NCBI RefSeq assembly: GCF_000729995.1
Contig: NZ_JNFG01000205.1
Location: 1 to 64,000 of the forward strand
Direction: 5' to 3'
Length of the DNA stretch: 64,000 nt
Source of the DNA: Caballeronia sordidicola
Lineage (GTDB): Bacteria > Pseudomonadota > Gammaproteobacteria > Burkholderiales > Burkholderiaceae
The notes beneath the pieces are model-generated. The model had not been told where the DNA came from. It did no database searches and saw only the letters and a program-made list of their open reading frames with translations. This document shows positions 24,380-33,851 of this stretch, one piece after another (position 1 is the first letter of the stretch; every line of letters starts with the position of its first letter). Position numbers and translations under genes: made by a program.

Positions 24380-25506
24380 TCAAAAACGCGCGCATCGTCA
24401 CTCGCGATGAAGAGTTCACAGGCGTAGTACGAGTAGCCGACGGCCGCATCACCGAGATAGCGCCCGGCACCACGTCAGTTACCGAAGCCGAGGACTGGGG
24501 CGGCGATTATCTGTTGCCCGGACTTGTCGAGCTGCATACCGACAACATCGAAAAGCATATTGCGCCGCGCCCCGGCGTGTTGTGGAATCACGACGCAGCC
24601 ATCCTTGTGCACGACGCCCAGGTGGCTACGGCCGGCATCACGACGGTCTTCGATGCACTCGGCATCGGCTCGCGTGGCGGCGTAGGCGTACGAGGCAAGG
24701 AGATACAGACCAACTGCGCGCGCTCGATCGAGCGGCTGGCGGAGACCGGCATGCTGCGTGTCGATCACTTCCTGCATCTGCGATGCGAAGTGGCGGCAGC
24801 GGACGTGCTCGAGGTATTCGAGGGGCTGGTATCGCATCCTTTATTGCGCCTCGTCTCCGTGATGGACCATACGCCCGGTCAACGCCAGTGGCACGATCCG
24901 GTGCAATGGCGGAAGTACCAGGAGCGTCACGGCAAATGGACCGATGACCACGCGAGCACGGTGCTCAATGAACTGACTGACGACCAGCATCGGTACGCGC
25001 GGGTTCATCGCAGCGAGATCGTTGCGCGCTGCAAGACGCTCGGTCTGCCACTTGCGAGTCATGACGACACGTCTGTCGAGCATGTGCTGGAAGCGGTGGG
25101 TGACGGTATTGTCCTCGCCGAATTTCCGACGACGCTGGCCGCGGCGCAAGCGGCAAGGGATCATGGCATTGCGACGATCATGGGAGCGCCGAATGTCGTG
25201 CGCGGCGGCTCGCACTCGGGCAATGTATCGGCGCTAGAGATGGCACGGGCGGGATTGCTCGACATCCTGTCGTCGGACTACGTGCCTTCGAGTTTGCTGA
25301 CCGCGACGTTCGATCTCGTCGATAAGGCCGGCTGGTCGCTACCGCAGGCTATGCGCACGATATCGTCGGCTCCGGCCAAGGCAGCCGGGCTGACGGATCG
25401 CGGCGCGATCGGCCTTGGCCTCAGGGCTGATTTCGTGCGCGTCGCAATGGCAGGTCGCTTGCCGGTGCCGCGCGCGACATACCTTGAAGGGCGACGCGTG
25501 GCGTGA
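24373..25506 (+). CDS. phnM: Ribose 1-phosphonate 5-triphosphate pyrophosphatase PhnM
   Basis: A 377-aa amidohydrolase-fold enzyme that removes pyrophosphate from ribose-phosphonate triphosphate before C-P cleavage. The metal site begins with HTDNIEKH (H55 to H62), the PhnM variant of the HxH motif. DHTPGQRQ and SHDDTS segments follow. It overlaps phnL by seven bases and is the last gene of the operon. Confidence 0.93.
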   Translation: MLIKNARIVTRDEEFTGVVRVADGRITEIAPGTTSVTEAEDWGGDYLLPGLVELHTDNIEKHIAPRPGVLWNHDAAILVHDAQVATAGITTVFDALGIGSRGGVGVRGKEIQTNCARSIERLAETGMLRVDHFLHLRCEVAAADVLEVFEGLVSHPLLRLVSVMDHTPGQRQWHDPVQWRKYQERHGKWTDDHASTVLNELTDDQHRYARVHRSEIVARCKTLGLPLASHDDTSVEHVLEAVGDGIVLAEFPTTLAAAQAARDHGIATIMGAPNVVRGGSHSGNVSALEMARAGLLDILSSDYVPSSLLTATFDLVDKAGWSLPQAMRTISSAPAKAAGLTDRGAIGLGLRADFVRVAMAGRLPVPRATYLEGRRVA

Positions 25507-25707
25507 TTGCAGGATTGTTGATTCTGACTGAAGAATCTCCTGCCTTTCGCGGGGTTCTTCAGAAAGAGCAAAGCGCTGGCACATGCGAACTTCGAAGCAT
25601 CGAATGAGCGTCGCCGTGATGCCGCTTGCTCTTCTCGCGCCGACCATCAGTGCGATCGCCATTGGGACCATCGAGTTCGTTAGGCTAAACGCGTTAAAGC
25701 GTCGCGC
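25507..25707. other. Convergent gap after phnM
   Basis: A 200-base gap between convergent operons. It contains the hairpin listed separately, and no gene is supported. Confidence 0.4.
25528..25562. terminator. Hairpin after phnM
   Basis: CTGAAGAA (25528-25535) and TTCTTCAG (25555-25562) are perfect 8-base arms. The inner CTCC and GGGG can extend the stem. It lies 21 bases after phnM and may end the phn transcript, and the opposing one too. There is no clear T-run. Confidence 0.5.
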
Positions 25708-26940
25708 TCAGAATCGGTCGGCCCTGAATGGGTGCAGATCGACGAGGGGTTTTTCGCCCGTCACCAATTCCGCGATAAGCCGCCCCGTAATCGCACCGAG
25801 CGTCAGCCCATGATGCGCGTGCCCGAATGCAAACCACAGGTCGTCATGCTTGGGCGCGGCGCCAATGATCGGCATCATGTCAGGCGTGCAGGGACGGTTG
25901 CCCATCCAGGGTGCATCGTCGAGACGTCGTTCCAGCGGGAACAAAGTGCGTGCGATCGGTTCAACCGCATCCAGTTGCACGGGCGTCCTGGGTGCGTCGC
26001 GAAGTGCGAGTTCCGCGCCCGTCGTCAGGCGGATACCGCGTGACATCGGCGCGATCAGGTAACCGTTTTCAACATCGAGTACCGGATGGTTCAGGTGCGC
26101 GTCCGACCTCGCCGCGTAGTGCATGTGGTAACCGCGCTTGACCGCGAGCGGCAGGTTGTAGCCGAGCTGCCTGGTGACATCGCCCGACCAGGGTCCCATC
26201 GCGATCACGGCCGTTCTCGCGCTCACCAGACCCGCCTGCGTATCGACGGTCCAATGGTCCCTGAGCGTGGTTGCATCGCCGATAAAAAACCGCCCGCCCA
26301 GCCGATCGAAATACTGCGCGTAAGCGGTGACCAGCGCGTTCGGATCGCTGACGGAATCGGCCGCGGTGTAGCGAAGGCCGCCTTTCAACGACGCGTCGAG
26401 ATCAGGTTCAGTCTGACGGAGACGCGCTGGATCGAGGGCGTCGAAGCTCACGCCGAACTCGCGCTGCCAACGCTGCACGACGGCCATTTCCGAATCTTGT
26501 TTTGCACTCGTCCTGAACACCTTGATCCAGCCACTCGGCCGCAGCAACGCGCTCGCACCCGCTTCGGCCGCGAGCATCCGATGCTCCGTCACGCAATGCT
26601 CGATCAACGTCGCGTACCAGCGCGCGATCACAGCGTGCCGCGACGGATGTGAATTGCGCCAGTATCGCCATAGAAACGGCGCGAGCTTGAGGATGGCGTT
26701 GGGGTGATAACGGACATCGAGCGCAGTGTTGCGCGAATACTTCAGTAGAGCGCTCAACGCACGCGGAAACGCGTACGGATAAACCCCTTCGCGCTGGATC
26801 AGTCCCGCGTTGCCAAACGAGGTCTCGTTGCCCGGAGGCTTGCGATCCACGAGCGCGACCGAGCGGCCACGTTTTTGCAGATGCACCGCGATCGACACAC
26901 CGACTATGCCGCCGCCGAGCACGACAGTATCGAACTTCAT
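25708..26940 (-). CDS. FAD-dependent D-amino acid dehydrogenase-like oxidoreductase
   Basis: A 410-aa DAO-fold flavoenzyme. The FAD-binding GGGIVG motif is at residues 9-14 after a beta strand (FDTVVLGG). The C-terminal GHAHHGLTLGAITGRLI is the usual second FAD contact, and overall the protein resembles DadA. It would oxidise a (D-)amino acid to the imino acid. The ATG is 18 bases after the ridA-like gene. With an amidase and RidA upstream, it probably acts on the amine product of the amidase; this is inference. Confidence 0.82.
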   Translation of the reverse strand: MKFDTVVLGGGIVGVSIAVHLQKRGRSVALVDRKPPGNETSFGNAGLIQREGVYPYAFPRALSALLKYSRNTALDVRYHPNAILKLAPFLWRYWRNSHPSRHAVIARWYATLIEHCVTEHRMLAAEAGASALLRPSGWIKVFRTSAKQDSEMAVVQRWQREFGVSFDALDPARLRQTEPDLDASLKGGLRYTAADSVSDPNALVTAYAQYFDRLGGRFFIGDATTLRDHWTVDTQAGLVSARTAVIAMGPWSGDVTRQLGYNLPLAVKRGYHMHYAARSDAHLNHPVLDVENGYLIAPMSRGIRLTTGAELALRDAPRTPVQLDAVEPIARTLFPLERRLDDAPWMGNRPCTPDMMPIIGAAPKHDDLWFAFGHAHHGLTLGAITGRLIAELVTGEKPLVDLHPFRADRF

Positions 26941-26958
26941 ACGCGTTTCCTGGTGAGT

Positions 26959-27312
26959 TCAGGCAAGCGCGGTCACGGCGACTTCAACGTCGCAGCCGGG
27001 CTTCATCAGCAACGCCTGGACGCAGGCGCGAGTGGGAGCATGACCTTCGGGAATCCATGCGTCCCACACGGCATTGAATTCTGCGAAGTGCTTCGGGTCG
27101 CTCAGCCAGATACTGGCCGATATCAGCCGGGTCTTGTCGACACCGGCAGACGCCAGCAACGTATCGATTCGCGCGAGGATATTGCTCGCCTGCTCAGTGA
27201 TCGATTCGTTGGCGTTGTCCGGGACCTGGCCCGCAAGATGGACATAACCATTCGCGATCACTACCTGACTCATGCGCGCGTTGGTTTGAAGACGTTTGAT
27301 TTCGTTTGACAT
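26959..27312 (-). CDS. RidA-family imine deaminase
   Basis: A 117-aa RidA/YjgF-type protein. These proteins hydrolyse reactive enamine/imine intermediates to ketones and ammonia. It contains VVIANGYVHLAGQVP and ends with a CVQALLMKPGCDVEVAVTA-type strand; the usual catalytic Arg is in PTRACVQ. It lies three bases after the amidase and 18 before the FAD oxidoreductase, fitting a function on its imine product. Confidence 0.85.
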   Translation of the reverse strand: MSNEIKRLQTNARMSQVVIANGYVHLAGQVPDNANESITEQASNILARIDTLLASAGVDKTRLISASIWLSDPKHFAEFNAVWDAWIPEGHAPTRACVQALLMKPGCDVEVAVTALA

Positions 27313-27315
27313 GAT

Positions 27316-28842
27316 TTAGACGGCCGAAGTGCCGGTCGTGCTTTCACCGGCGGGATTGAATATGGGTGGCGCAGTGACAATCGATTTCAGCGATACCGTC
27401 GGTTGCGTCAGCTTCGATAAATCGGGCCGCGGGCGGCGTAGAACCGGCGAAGTTTCGAACGCTTGCTCAAGCGCATGAGCGACGGCGAGCGTCTTGTGAT
27501 CGCCATGAAACGGCCCGACGATCTGCAATCCGAACGGCATGTTGGCGTGATCGACGCCGCATGGTATGGAGATAGCAGGATGCGTGGTCAGCGTGACCAC
27601 GTAGGTGAGGGCAAGCCATCGATAGTAATTCTCCTGCGCCCGTCCGCCGATCTGCGCTGCATACAACTCCTGCCACGGGAACGGCGAGACCGGTGTGGTC
27701 GGCGAGAGGATCACGTCGTACTCGGCGAATGCAGATTGGAAACGCTTGAAGATGCGGGTCTGCTCGGCTTGCGCCCAGGCGCTGTCGGCAAGCGTCATGC
27801 TTGCACCCAGTTCGTAGTTCGCCCGGGTGTTGGGTCCGAGCGAGTTCGGGTCGCGCGCATAAGCGTCACGTAACCCCGCGACGAAACTTTCCGCGCGGAT
27901 TACGTCGAAGCAACGGTGGACATCGCCGAGATCGAAGCTTAACGGCTCGCAGGTATGGACCATCGGCTTGAGCGCGGCCATGCGCTTGCGAAAAATCTGG
28001 CGGATGTTGTCATCGACATCGCAACTGTCGAAATCCTCTGTCCAGCCGATGCGCAACGTGCTCAGGTCAAGCGCTTGCGGCGTGGCGAAACTCAAGCTGT
28101 CGGACTCGTAGCCAAGCGGATCAGTCGCCGACATGCCCGCGGTCGCAGCGAGTTGCAGGCAGGCTTCGGCAACGGTCCTGCCCATGGGGCCGACGACGGA
28201 TATGGGTGTCCAGCCCAGCAGCTTGCGTGAGTTCGGCACGAGTCCGGGCGACGGCCGGAAGCCGACCACGCCGCATTTCGATGCGGGTATGCGAAGCGAG
28301 CCGCCGGTGTCGGACCCGGTGCAGACCGGCAGCATGTCGCAGGCCAGCGCGGCCGCTGCGCCACCGGACGAACCGCCTGCATTCAGCTCGGGATTGAACG
28401 GGTTGCCGGTCGCGCCCCACACCGGGTTGCGCGTGTTCGCGCCCGCGCCGAGCTCCGGTACGTTGGTCTTGGCGACCAGGATCGCGCCCGCTGCGCGCAG
28501 GCGTTCGACGAGCAGGACATCGCGTGCCGGGACATTGCCGCGGGACATCGGCGAGCCGTAGGTCGTGAGAAGGCCTGCTGTATCTTCCAGGTCCTTCACG
28601 CCGAGCGGCAAGCCATGCAGCAAGCCGAGTGGCTCGCCGTTCAAGACCTGGCGCTCGGCGGCTTTAGCCGCGATGCGCGCTTCGGGGTAGCACGTGGCCG
28701 TGACCGCGTTCACCGCCGGATTGATGGCTTCGATCCGTTCGATGCAGGCTTCGAGCAATTCGACCGGCGATATCTCTTTCGAGCCGATCATGCGGCGCAG
28801 TTCAACAGCGGATCGGGTGATCAGTTCAGTGTTGTGACTCAT
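27316..28842 (-). CDS. Amidase signature-family hydrolase
   Basis: A 508-aa amidase with the complete Ser-cisSer-Lys triad: K83 (GVKDLED), S159 in GGSSGG, and S182 in SDTGGS. Length and motif order are typical. It hydrolyses an amide bond, but the substrate is not readable. It lies between an MFS transporter and ridA in one operon, which suggests uptake, hydrolysis, oxidation and imine clearance of one compound class. Confidence 0.87.
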   Translation of the reverse strand: MSHNTELITRSAVELRRMIGSKEISPVELLEACIERIEAINPAVNAVTATCYPEARIAAKAAERQVLNGEPLGLLHGLPLGVKDLEDTAGLLTTYGSPMSRGNVPARDVLLVERLRAAGAILVAKTNVPELGAGANTRNPVWGATGNPFNPELNAGGSSGGAAAALACDMLPVCTGSDTGGSLRIPASKCGVVGFRPSPGLVPNSRKLLGWTPISVVGPMGRTVAEACLQLAATAGMSATDPLGYESDSLSFATPQALDLSTLRIGWTEDFDSCDVDDNIRQIFRKRMAALKPMVHTCEPLSFDLGDVHRCFDVIRAESFVAGLRDAYARDPNSLGPNTRANYELGASMTLADSAWAQAEQTRIFKRFQSAFAEYDVILSPTTPVSPFPWQELYAAQIGGRAQENYYRWLALTYVVTLTTHPAISIPCGVDHANMPFGLQIVGPFHGDHKTLAVAHALEQAFETSPVLRRPRPDLSKLTQPTVSLKSIVTAPPIFNPAGESTTGTSAV

Positions 28843-28882
28843 GAAGTCTCCTTATTCAAGTCCTTCCCAGGCTCACGTAAGC

Positions 28883-30187
28883 TCACGTAAGCGACTGGCC
28901 GGTGCGGTCCTTCAGCCAGATTACCGGCACGAGCGAGATCGCGCAGGCCGCGGCGACATACCATGCCGGCGCGAGCGGATTGCCGGTTCGCGCCACCAGC
29001 CAACTCGCGATGAACGGCGAGAAGCCGCCGAAAAACGATGCGCTCACCACGTAGGTCAACGCAATGCCCGTCGCCCTTACATGCTTCGGAAACAGCTCGG
29101 GGATCATCACGAGGACCGGCACGATCTGGCCGGCGACGAACACCGCGAGCAAGCCCGACACGATGCATAGAGCGGTCATCGAAGGGTGGCTGCCGAGGAA
29201 CGCAAACGCTGGGTACACGGCCAGCAACATGATGACACGCGAGATCACGAGCACGCGCTTGCGGGTGAAGCGGTCGGCGAGCTTGCCGGCCAGCGGCGCG
29301 GCCACGAACAGGACCAGCGAACTGACGACGCCCGATGCCACCGCTGCCGTCGGCGAAAGATGCAGCGCGCGAACTGCATGGCTCGGCAGGAAAAACGCCG
29401 TGATGTACACCGACACGGAACCGCCGAGTTCGGCGAAGGTGCCGAGTATCGTCAGCTTCAGGTGCGTGGTCAGCGCAGCTCTCAACGCGCTTTGAGGACG
29501 AGGCGCACCGGGGGCGCGAGGTGTGCGGGTTGTGCTAGTCACCAGCGTTTCTTCCAGGCGCCGGCGTATCAGCATGCCGGCCGGCGCCGCGATAATCCCA
29601 AGCAGGAACGGCAGGCGCCAGCCCCACTCGAGCACGGCCTGCTTTGGCAACGCGACGTTCACGATCGTGGCGACCAGCGCGCCGAGTGCGAGGCCAAGCG
29701 CCGTTGCCGCAAAGTTCCAGCTCGCGAAGAAGGCGCGGGTTTGGTCGGTCGCATACTCGACCAGCAACGTCGTGCCCGGCCCGAACTCCCCGCCCGCCGC
29801 GAAGCCCTGGATCAGCCGTGCGGCGAGCACGATCAACGGCGCCGCCATGCCCGCGACGGCGTAGGGCGGGGCGCAAGCGATCATCGCGCAGCTCAGCGCC
29901 ATCATCATGATGGTCAGGACCATTGCCTTCTTGCGGCCCACGCGATCCGCATACGCGCCAATTACGATCCCGCCCAGCGGCCGCACGACAAAACCGACGC
30001 CGAACACGCCTATCGATAACAGGAACTGGTTGACCGGCGATGCGCCCGGGAAGAAAAGCTGGCCGATCTGGATCGCGAAATAGCTGTAGATGGTGAAGTC
30101 GTAGAACTCGAGCGCCGTGCCGAGCGTCGTCGCGGCAATGACGTGCGTCTTCGACAAACCGGCCTTGCCCAGTGCGAGTGTTGACAC
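28883..30187 (-). CDS. MFS transporter, metabolite:H+ symporter type
   Basis: A 434-aa 12-helix permease of the MFS sugar/metabolite symporter group. LGTALEFYDFTIYSYFA in helix 1 and the RPLGGIVIGAYADRVGRKKA loop 2-3 are typical; the latter has the GxxxDRxGRK signature. A GTG start at 30187 is chosen because AAGGA lies eight bases upstream and the protein then begins with the cytoplasmic STLALGKAGL. The open frame to 30265 runs across the operator and is not believed. It is the first gene of the amidase operon, divergent from the XRE-cupin regulator. Confidence 0.85.
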   Translation of the reverse strand: MSTLALGKAGLSKTHVIAATTLGTALEFYDFTIYSYFAIQIGQLFFPGASPVNQFLLSIGVFGVGFVVRPLGGIVIGAYADRVGRKKAMVLTIMMMALSCAMIACAPPYAVAGMAAPLIVLAARLIQGFAAGGEFGPGTTLLVEYATDQTRAFFASWNFAATALGLALGALVATIVNVALPKQAVLEWGWRLPFLLGIIAAPAGMLIRRRLEETLVTSTTRTPRAPGAPRPQSALRAALTTHLKLTILGTFAELGGSVSVYITAFFLPSHAVRALHLSPTAAVASGVVSSLVLFVAAPLAGKLADRFTRKRVLVISRVIMLLAVYPAFAFLGSHPSMTALCIVSGLLAVFVAGQIVPVLVMIPELFPKHVRATGIALTYVVSASFFGGFSPFIASWLVARTGNPLAPAWYVAAACAISLVPVIWLKDRTGQSLT

Positions 30188-30231
30188 GATCAGCGTCCTT
30201 GAATATTGGCGAAAACGACGTGAGTTATCAT

Positions 30232-30258
30232 ATACGAGAAAAAATAAAATTCTCGTAT
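30232..30258. promoter_or_regulatory. Inverted-repeat operator candidate
   Basis: ATACGAGAA and TTCTCGTAT are perfect 9-base arms with a 9-base AT-only spacer. The repeat lies between the divergent MFS gene and the XRE-cupin regulator, 38-45 bases from each start, where it would overlap both promoters. Confidence 0.6.
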
Positions 30259-30296
30259 CCGACAAAAATATCGAGCGCAGCTACAAAGGCAAACCG

Positions 30297-30953
30297 ATGG
30301 CGAAAGCGGGTGTTGTGAGGGCAAGGACAGTGAAACGCGATGGGCCGCCGGCCTTGGATCACAAGACGGTCGGCGCGTGCATCCGTGAAGCTCGCAAGGC
30401 GAAAGGGCTGACGCTGATGGAGTTATCGGAGCGATCGGGGATTGCCGTGTCGACTATTTCGAAGGCCGAACGCGGGGACATTGCGTTGACCTACGACAAG
30501 TTCGCCGCGCTCGCACATTCCCTGCAGCTTGAGTTCGACGCCATTTTCGGGCGCACGCGGCCGTTGCCCAAGCTTACCGCACGACCGATGACACCTTCTT
30601 TCACGGCGTCGGGCAAGCAGGTGATCTACGACACGCCGAACTACGAGTACGGCATGCTGGCGAGCGACCTGACCGGCAAGCGCATGGTGCCGATGCGCGC
30701 GCACATCCGTGCCAGGGATGTGTCGGATTTCCCCGAATATATCCGCCATGCGGGCGAAGAGTTTGTGTTTGTGCTCGGCGGCTCGGTGGAGTTGCGTTTC
30801 GAGGATGGCAAGGCGTTCACGCTTGAATCCGGCGACAGTCTTTACTTCGATAGCGCGGTCGGACACGTGTATGTGACCACCAGCAAGGACGACGCGGAAG
30901 TGCTGGTATGTTGCGTCGATGCCGACGCGAATCGCCCACTGGACGCGATCTAG
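30297..30953 (+). CDS. XRE-family regulator with cupin domain
   Basis: A 218-aa protein with an N-terminal helix-turn-helix (residues about 24-80, LTLMELSERSGIAVSTISKAERG) and a C-terminal cupin (HAGEEFVFVLGGSVELRFE region) that binds a small effector. The start at 30297 begins MAKAGVVRAR; an open frame reaching back to 30117 runs through the operator and into the MFS gene and is rejected. It is divergent from the amidase operon and probably controls it by way of the inverted repeat at 30232-30258. Confidence 0.82.
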   Translation: MAKAGVVRARTVKRDGPPALDHKTVGACIREARKAKGLTLMELSERSGIAVSTISKAERGDIALTYDKFAALAHSLQLEFDAIFGRTRPLPKLTARPMTPSFTASGKQVIYDTPNYEYGMLASDLTGKRMVPMRAHIRARDVSDFPEYIRHAGEEFVFVLGGSVELRFEDGKAFTLESGDSLYFDSAVGHVYVTTSKDDAEVLVCCVDADANRPLDAI

Positions 30954-30985
30954 TTTTCATGAAACGGAACACGTGGTCGCGCCGT

Positions 30986-32200
30986 TCAGGATGCGCCTGT
31001 CAATGCAACAGCGAGCGCTGCGGGAACGCCCGCGCCGGCCGCTAGTTGCGGCGTTTTATGCCAGTCCGCACAACGCTGCAGCGCGCGGCGCAGGTCGGTG
31101 GTCAAGCCTGTTCCCACCCGCACGCCCGGCTCTATATACAGCGACTTGAGTTCGAAAATACCTTGCGTACGGTGGGCTTTTGCATCGACCCGTCCGATCA
31201 GACGCCCACGATGCAAGATGGGGAGTACGAAGTAACCGTACTTGCGTTTTGCGGCCGGCGTATAACACTCGATCACGTAGTCGAACCCGAATAACGTGCT
31301 CGCGCGCTTGCGGTCCCATACAACCGGATCGAACGGCGACAGCACCGTGGTCACCGTGGAAACAAGGCGGCCGGCGGCTACATCGTCCAGCTTGTCCGCG
31401 AGATCGCGGTGCACGAACGCGTCTGCCTTCCAGTCATCGACTCGCACGGGTATCAACTCACCGGCATCGGCCAGTTCATGTAGCGCCGAGGTGTACGGAC
31501 GGCGCGGCATGCGGTAATAATCCGCTACCCAGTCGGCACGGACGACGCCGAGCGCGCGGCAGGCGCGCTTGAGCAGTTCCTGCGGGACCGCTTCGGCGGG
31601 AGGCAGGTCGCGCGCGTCATTCCAGTCCGGCAGCACGCGCTCGGTCACATCGTAGATCCGATGAAAATTGCGTCGTTCCGCGACCATCAGTTCACCGGTC
31701 GCGAACAGCACTTCCAGGTGACGTTTCTCGGGTTTCCAATCCCACCAGCCGGCGCCATTACCGCCTTCGCGAGCGAAGTCCGCTGAACGAATCGGACCGG
31801 TCGCACGAATACGCTCGAGCAGCTGCTCGATGTCGTCGCGATATTTTGCATGCCAGTCCGCCGCATATTTCCAGCCCATCCCGACAGGATCAAGCATCCG
31901 GTGACGCAACAGTCCGTAGTCTTCTATCGGCACGAGGCAGGCCTCATGCGACCAGTATTCGAACAGGGAGCCTTCGGCCAGATGCTCGTCGAGCCATTGC
32001 GGCTGATAGTCGCCAACGCGGCTGAATAACACAAGGTAAGGACTGCGAGCGACCACGTGGATGGTATCGATCTGCAACTGCGCCATGCGGCGAATTGCGC
32101 CAAGCACATCCGCTTTTGTCGCCTTGCGGCGCGGCGGCGTAAGCAGGCCTTGGGCTATCAGATGCAGGGTACGGGCGGCCGACAGGGGAATCGTCTTCAT
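30986..32200 (-). CDS. YcaQ/AlkX-like winged-helix DNA glycosylase
   Basis: A 404-aa HTH_42-family protein related to E. coli YcaQ, which unhooks DNA interstrand crosslinks. It opens with LSAARTLHLIAQGLLTPP and keeps the catalytic Q-x-D motif (QID in MAQLQIDTI, around residue 42-44), the form found in YcaQ rather than the QxQ of AlkZ. WSHEACLVP and PFDPVVWDRKR are further family blocks. It is a single gene, convergent with the XRE-cupin gene. Confidence 0.82.
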   Translation of the reverse strand: MKTIPLSAARTLHLIAQGLLTPPRRKATKADVLGAIRRMAQLQIDTIHVVARSPYLVLFSRVGDYQPQWLDEHLAEGSLFEYWSHEACLVPIEDYGLLRHRMLDPVGMGWKYAADWHAKYRDDIEQLLERIRATGPIRSADFAREGGNGAGWWDWKPEKRHLEVLFATGELMVAERRNFHRIYDVTERVLPDWNDARDLPPAEAVPQELLKRACRALGVVRADWVADYYRMPRRPYTSALHELADAGELIPVRVDDWKADAFVHRDLADKLDDVAAGRLVSTVTTVLSPFDPVVWDRKRASTLFGFDYVIECYTPAAKRKYGYFVLPILHRGRLIGRVDAKAHRTQGIFELKSLYIEPGVRVGTGLTTDLRRALQRCADWHKTPQLAAGAGVPAALAVALTGAS

Positions 32201-32427
32201 GCGGTGGGCTCATCAGCGGAGGCGCTTCGGTCGGATACGTTACCAGAGGACCGGTTCGGGCGCGCAGCGGCGAATCGCCTTTGCCGGATCTCCAGAGCAT
32301 GCCGATTTCCGGGCTCAGTTTGCAATCTCGAAGGCGCTGCACACGCGGATCCTCTCCGTCATCTAAGCATTTTCCCCTACGTGCAAATCGCTTGACTGCG
32401 AAAAAATGGCAATCTACATTTTGAGCC

Positions 32428-32440
32428 TGTTCATACATGT
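32428..32440 (+). repeat. 13-base repeat before the porin
   Basis: TGTTCATACATGT lies 75 bases before the porin start. An identical copy lies 30 bases after its stop (33562-33574). Confidence 0.55.
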
Positions 32441-32515
32441 ACTTTTTATAACGCATAGGTAGGACGGCTTGTTCACTGCCGCAGCACGTCCGCTATTTTT
32501 ACTACCGGGGGGTCT

Positions 32516-33532
32516 ATGAAGCTGGGCCGATACGCTGCGTGTGCGGCGTTGTTGTCGTGCAGTTATGCTCACGCGGATTCTGGTGTAACGCTTTACGGTA
32601 TCGTGGATGAGTTCTTTCAGTATGTTAATACTGGCAATCGCTATACCGCGGCCATCGGATCAAGTTCCGAATGGGCCAGTCGTTTTGGATTAAAAGGCTC
32701 CGAGGATATTGGCGGCGGCAATAAAGTCAATTTTCAAATCGAGAATGGCTTTAATCCAAACGATGGCACTTTCGCTTCCACGGGCCAGATGTTCAACCGG
32801 CAAGCGTGGGTGGGTTTGTCGGGTAACTGGGGTGAAGTGAGATTGGGGCGCCAAAATTCGCCAGTCTTTTACGACCAGGGTTATCTGGATGCATTTGGAG
32901 CAGCGACCCAGGCGTCCGGATTCAGCAACTTGATGACCTACGTTGTGCGCACGAGCAATACCGTGTCGTACCAGTCGCCGGTCATGGCAGGCCTGCAGGC
33001 GGGGGTCTATGCCGGGTTTGGCGATACTGGCGGATTGCGCTCGGCGGGTTCGAGCTATCAGGCTGATCTCCAATACAACAGCGGGCCGATCGCCGCTACC
33101 GTGGCATGGCAGGCCGTGAAGAACGCCACCAATTCCTCAACCGATACCGCCGTTGAGGCTGGAGCCTCCTACACCATCCAGAAAGCCACGATTTATGCCG
33201 GCTGGGCCGCCAGCAGATGGACCGACATTAATTTGAATGTCAACGTTTATGGTATTTCCGGAAAATATCAATTCACGCCCGCAGTCTTTGTCGCGTTAGG
33301 CTATACCGCGTTGCATGATAAAACCGCCGCTGCCGATAATGCGAATCAGATTGCCGCTATGGCTCAATACGATCTCTCTAAAAATACCAGTGTATACGGC
33401 ACCGTTTCTTATCTGACCAATCATAATCAGGCGTCGTATACGCTGGCAGGATCGGCGAATTCAGGCTTGCCGCTGGCTTACCCGGGCGCGAATCCGCACG
33501 GCGTCTCGATAGGCATGTTCCATAAATTCTAA
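32516..33532 (+). CDS. Outer-membrane porin, Burkholderia type
   Basis: A 338-aa trimeric 16-strand porin. The signal peptide should be cleaved after SYAHA, leaving DSGVTLYGIVDEF. It contains SSEWASRFGLKGSEDIGGG, NRQAWVGLSG and GEVRLGRQ, the standard porin blocks, and ends with a terminal Phe (MFHKF) for outer-membrane insertion. A strong GGGGGG site precedes the start. The protein is slightly short for the group. The flanks are AT-rich. Confidence 0.9.
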   Translation: MKLGRYAACAALLSCSYAHADSGVTLYGIVDEFFQYVNTGNRYTAAIGSSSEWASRFGLKGSEDIGGGNKVNFQIENGFNPNDGTFASTGQMFNRQAWVGLSGNWGEVRLGRQNSPVFYDQGYLDAFGAATQASGFSNLMTYVVRTSNTVSYQSPVMAGLQAGVYAGFGDTGGLRSAGSSYQADLQYNSGPIAATVAWQAVKNATNSSTDTAVEAGASYTIQKATIYAGWAASRWTDINLNVNVYGISGKYQFTPAVFVALGYTALHDKTAAADNANQIAAMAQYDLSKNTSVYGTVSYLTNHNQASYTLAGSANSGLPLAYPGANPHGVSIGMFHKF

Positions 33533-33851
33533 TTTCATTTCGGCGTGACACGTACGAAACATGTTCATACATGTTCGCTAAAAATTATTTTCTTCCTGCC
33601 TACGCTTAGGACGGTAAGGTCGCCTCGATCGAGGGCGCTCCAATGAACAAGCGTTTGAACAATCTGGGCGCGTAGAAAACGGAAATGGTCAGCGGGGTCT
33701 TCCCCGCATCGTTTCCGGCCGATCTCGGGAAGCTGACACTGCTTTCTCCAATTGCGGGAACGGTAAGCGAAATGAAGGAGGGCACGATAAGCAAGGCACA
33801 TGCTCTCACGCTGCCGCAGCGTGCCGACAGATCATCGGAAGCACCGACTTG
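33533..33851. other. Intergenic region between the porin and the cobalamin riboswitch
   Basis: About 320 bases without a supported gene. It includes the second TGTTCATACATGT copy, which with GAAACATGT just before it can form a small hairpin after the porin. The promoter of the riboswitch transcript should be near its right end. Confidence 0.4.
33562..33574 (+). repeat. 13-base repeat after the porin
   Basis: TGTTCATACATGT is identical to the copy at 32428-32440. Here it forms the right part of an imperfect hairpin (CGAAACATGT, loop TCAT, ACATGTTCG) that could end the porin transcript. Confidence 0.5.
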
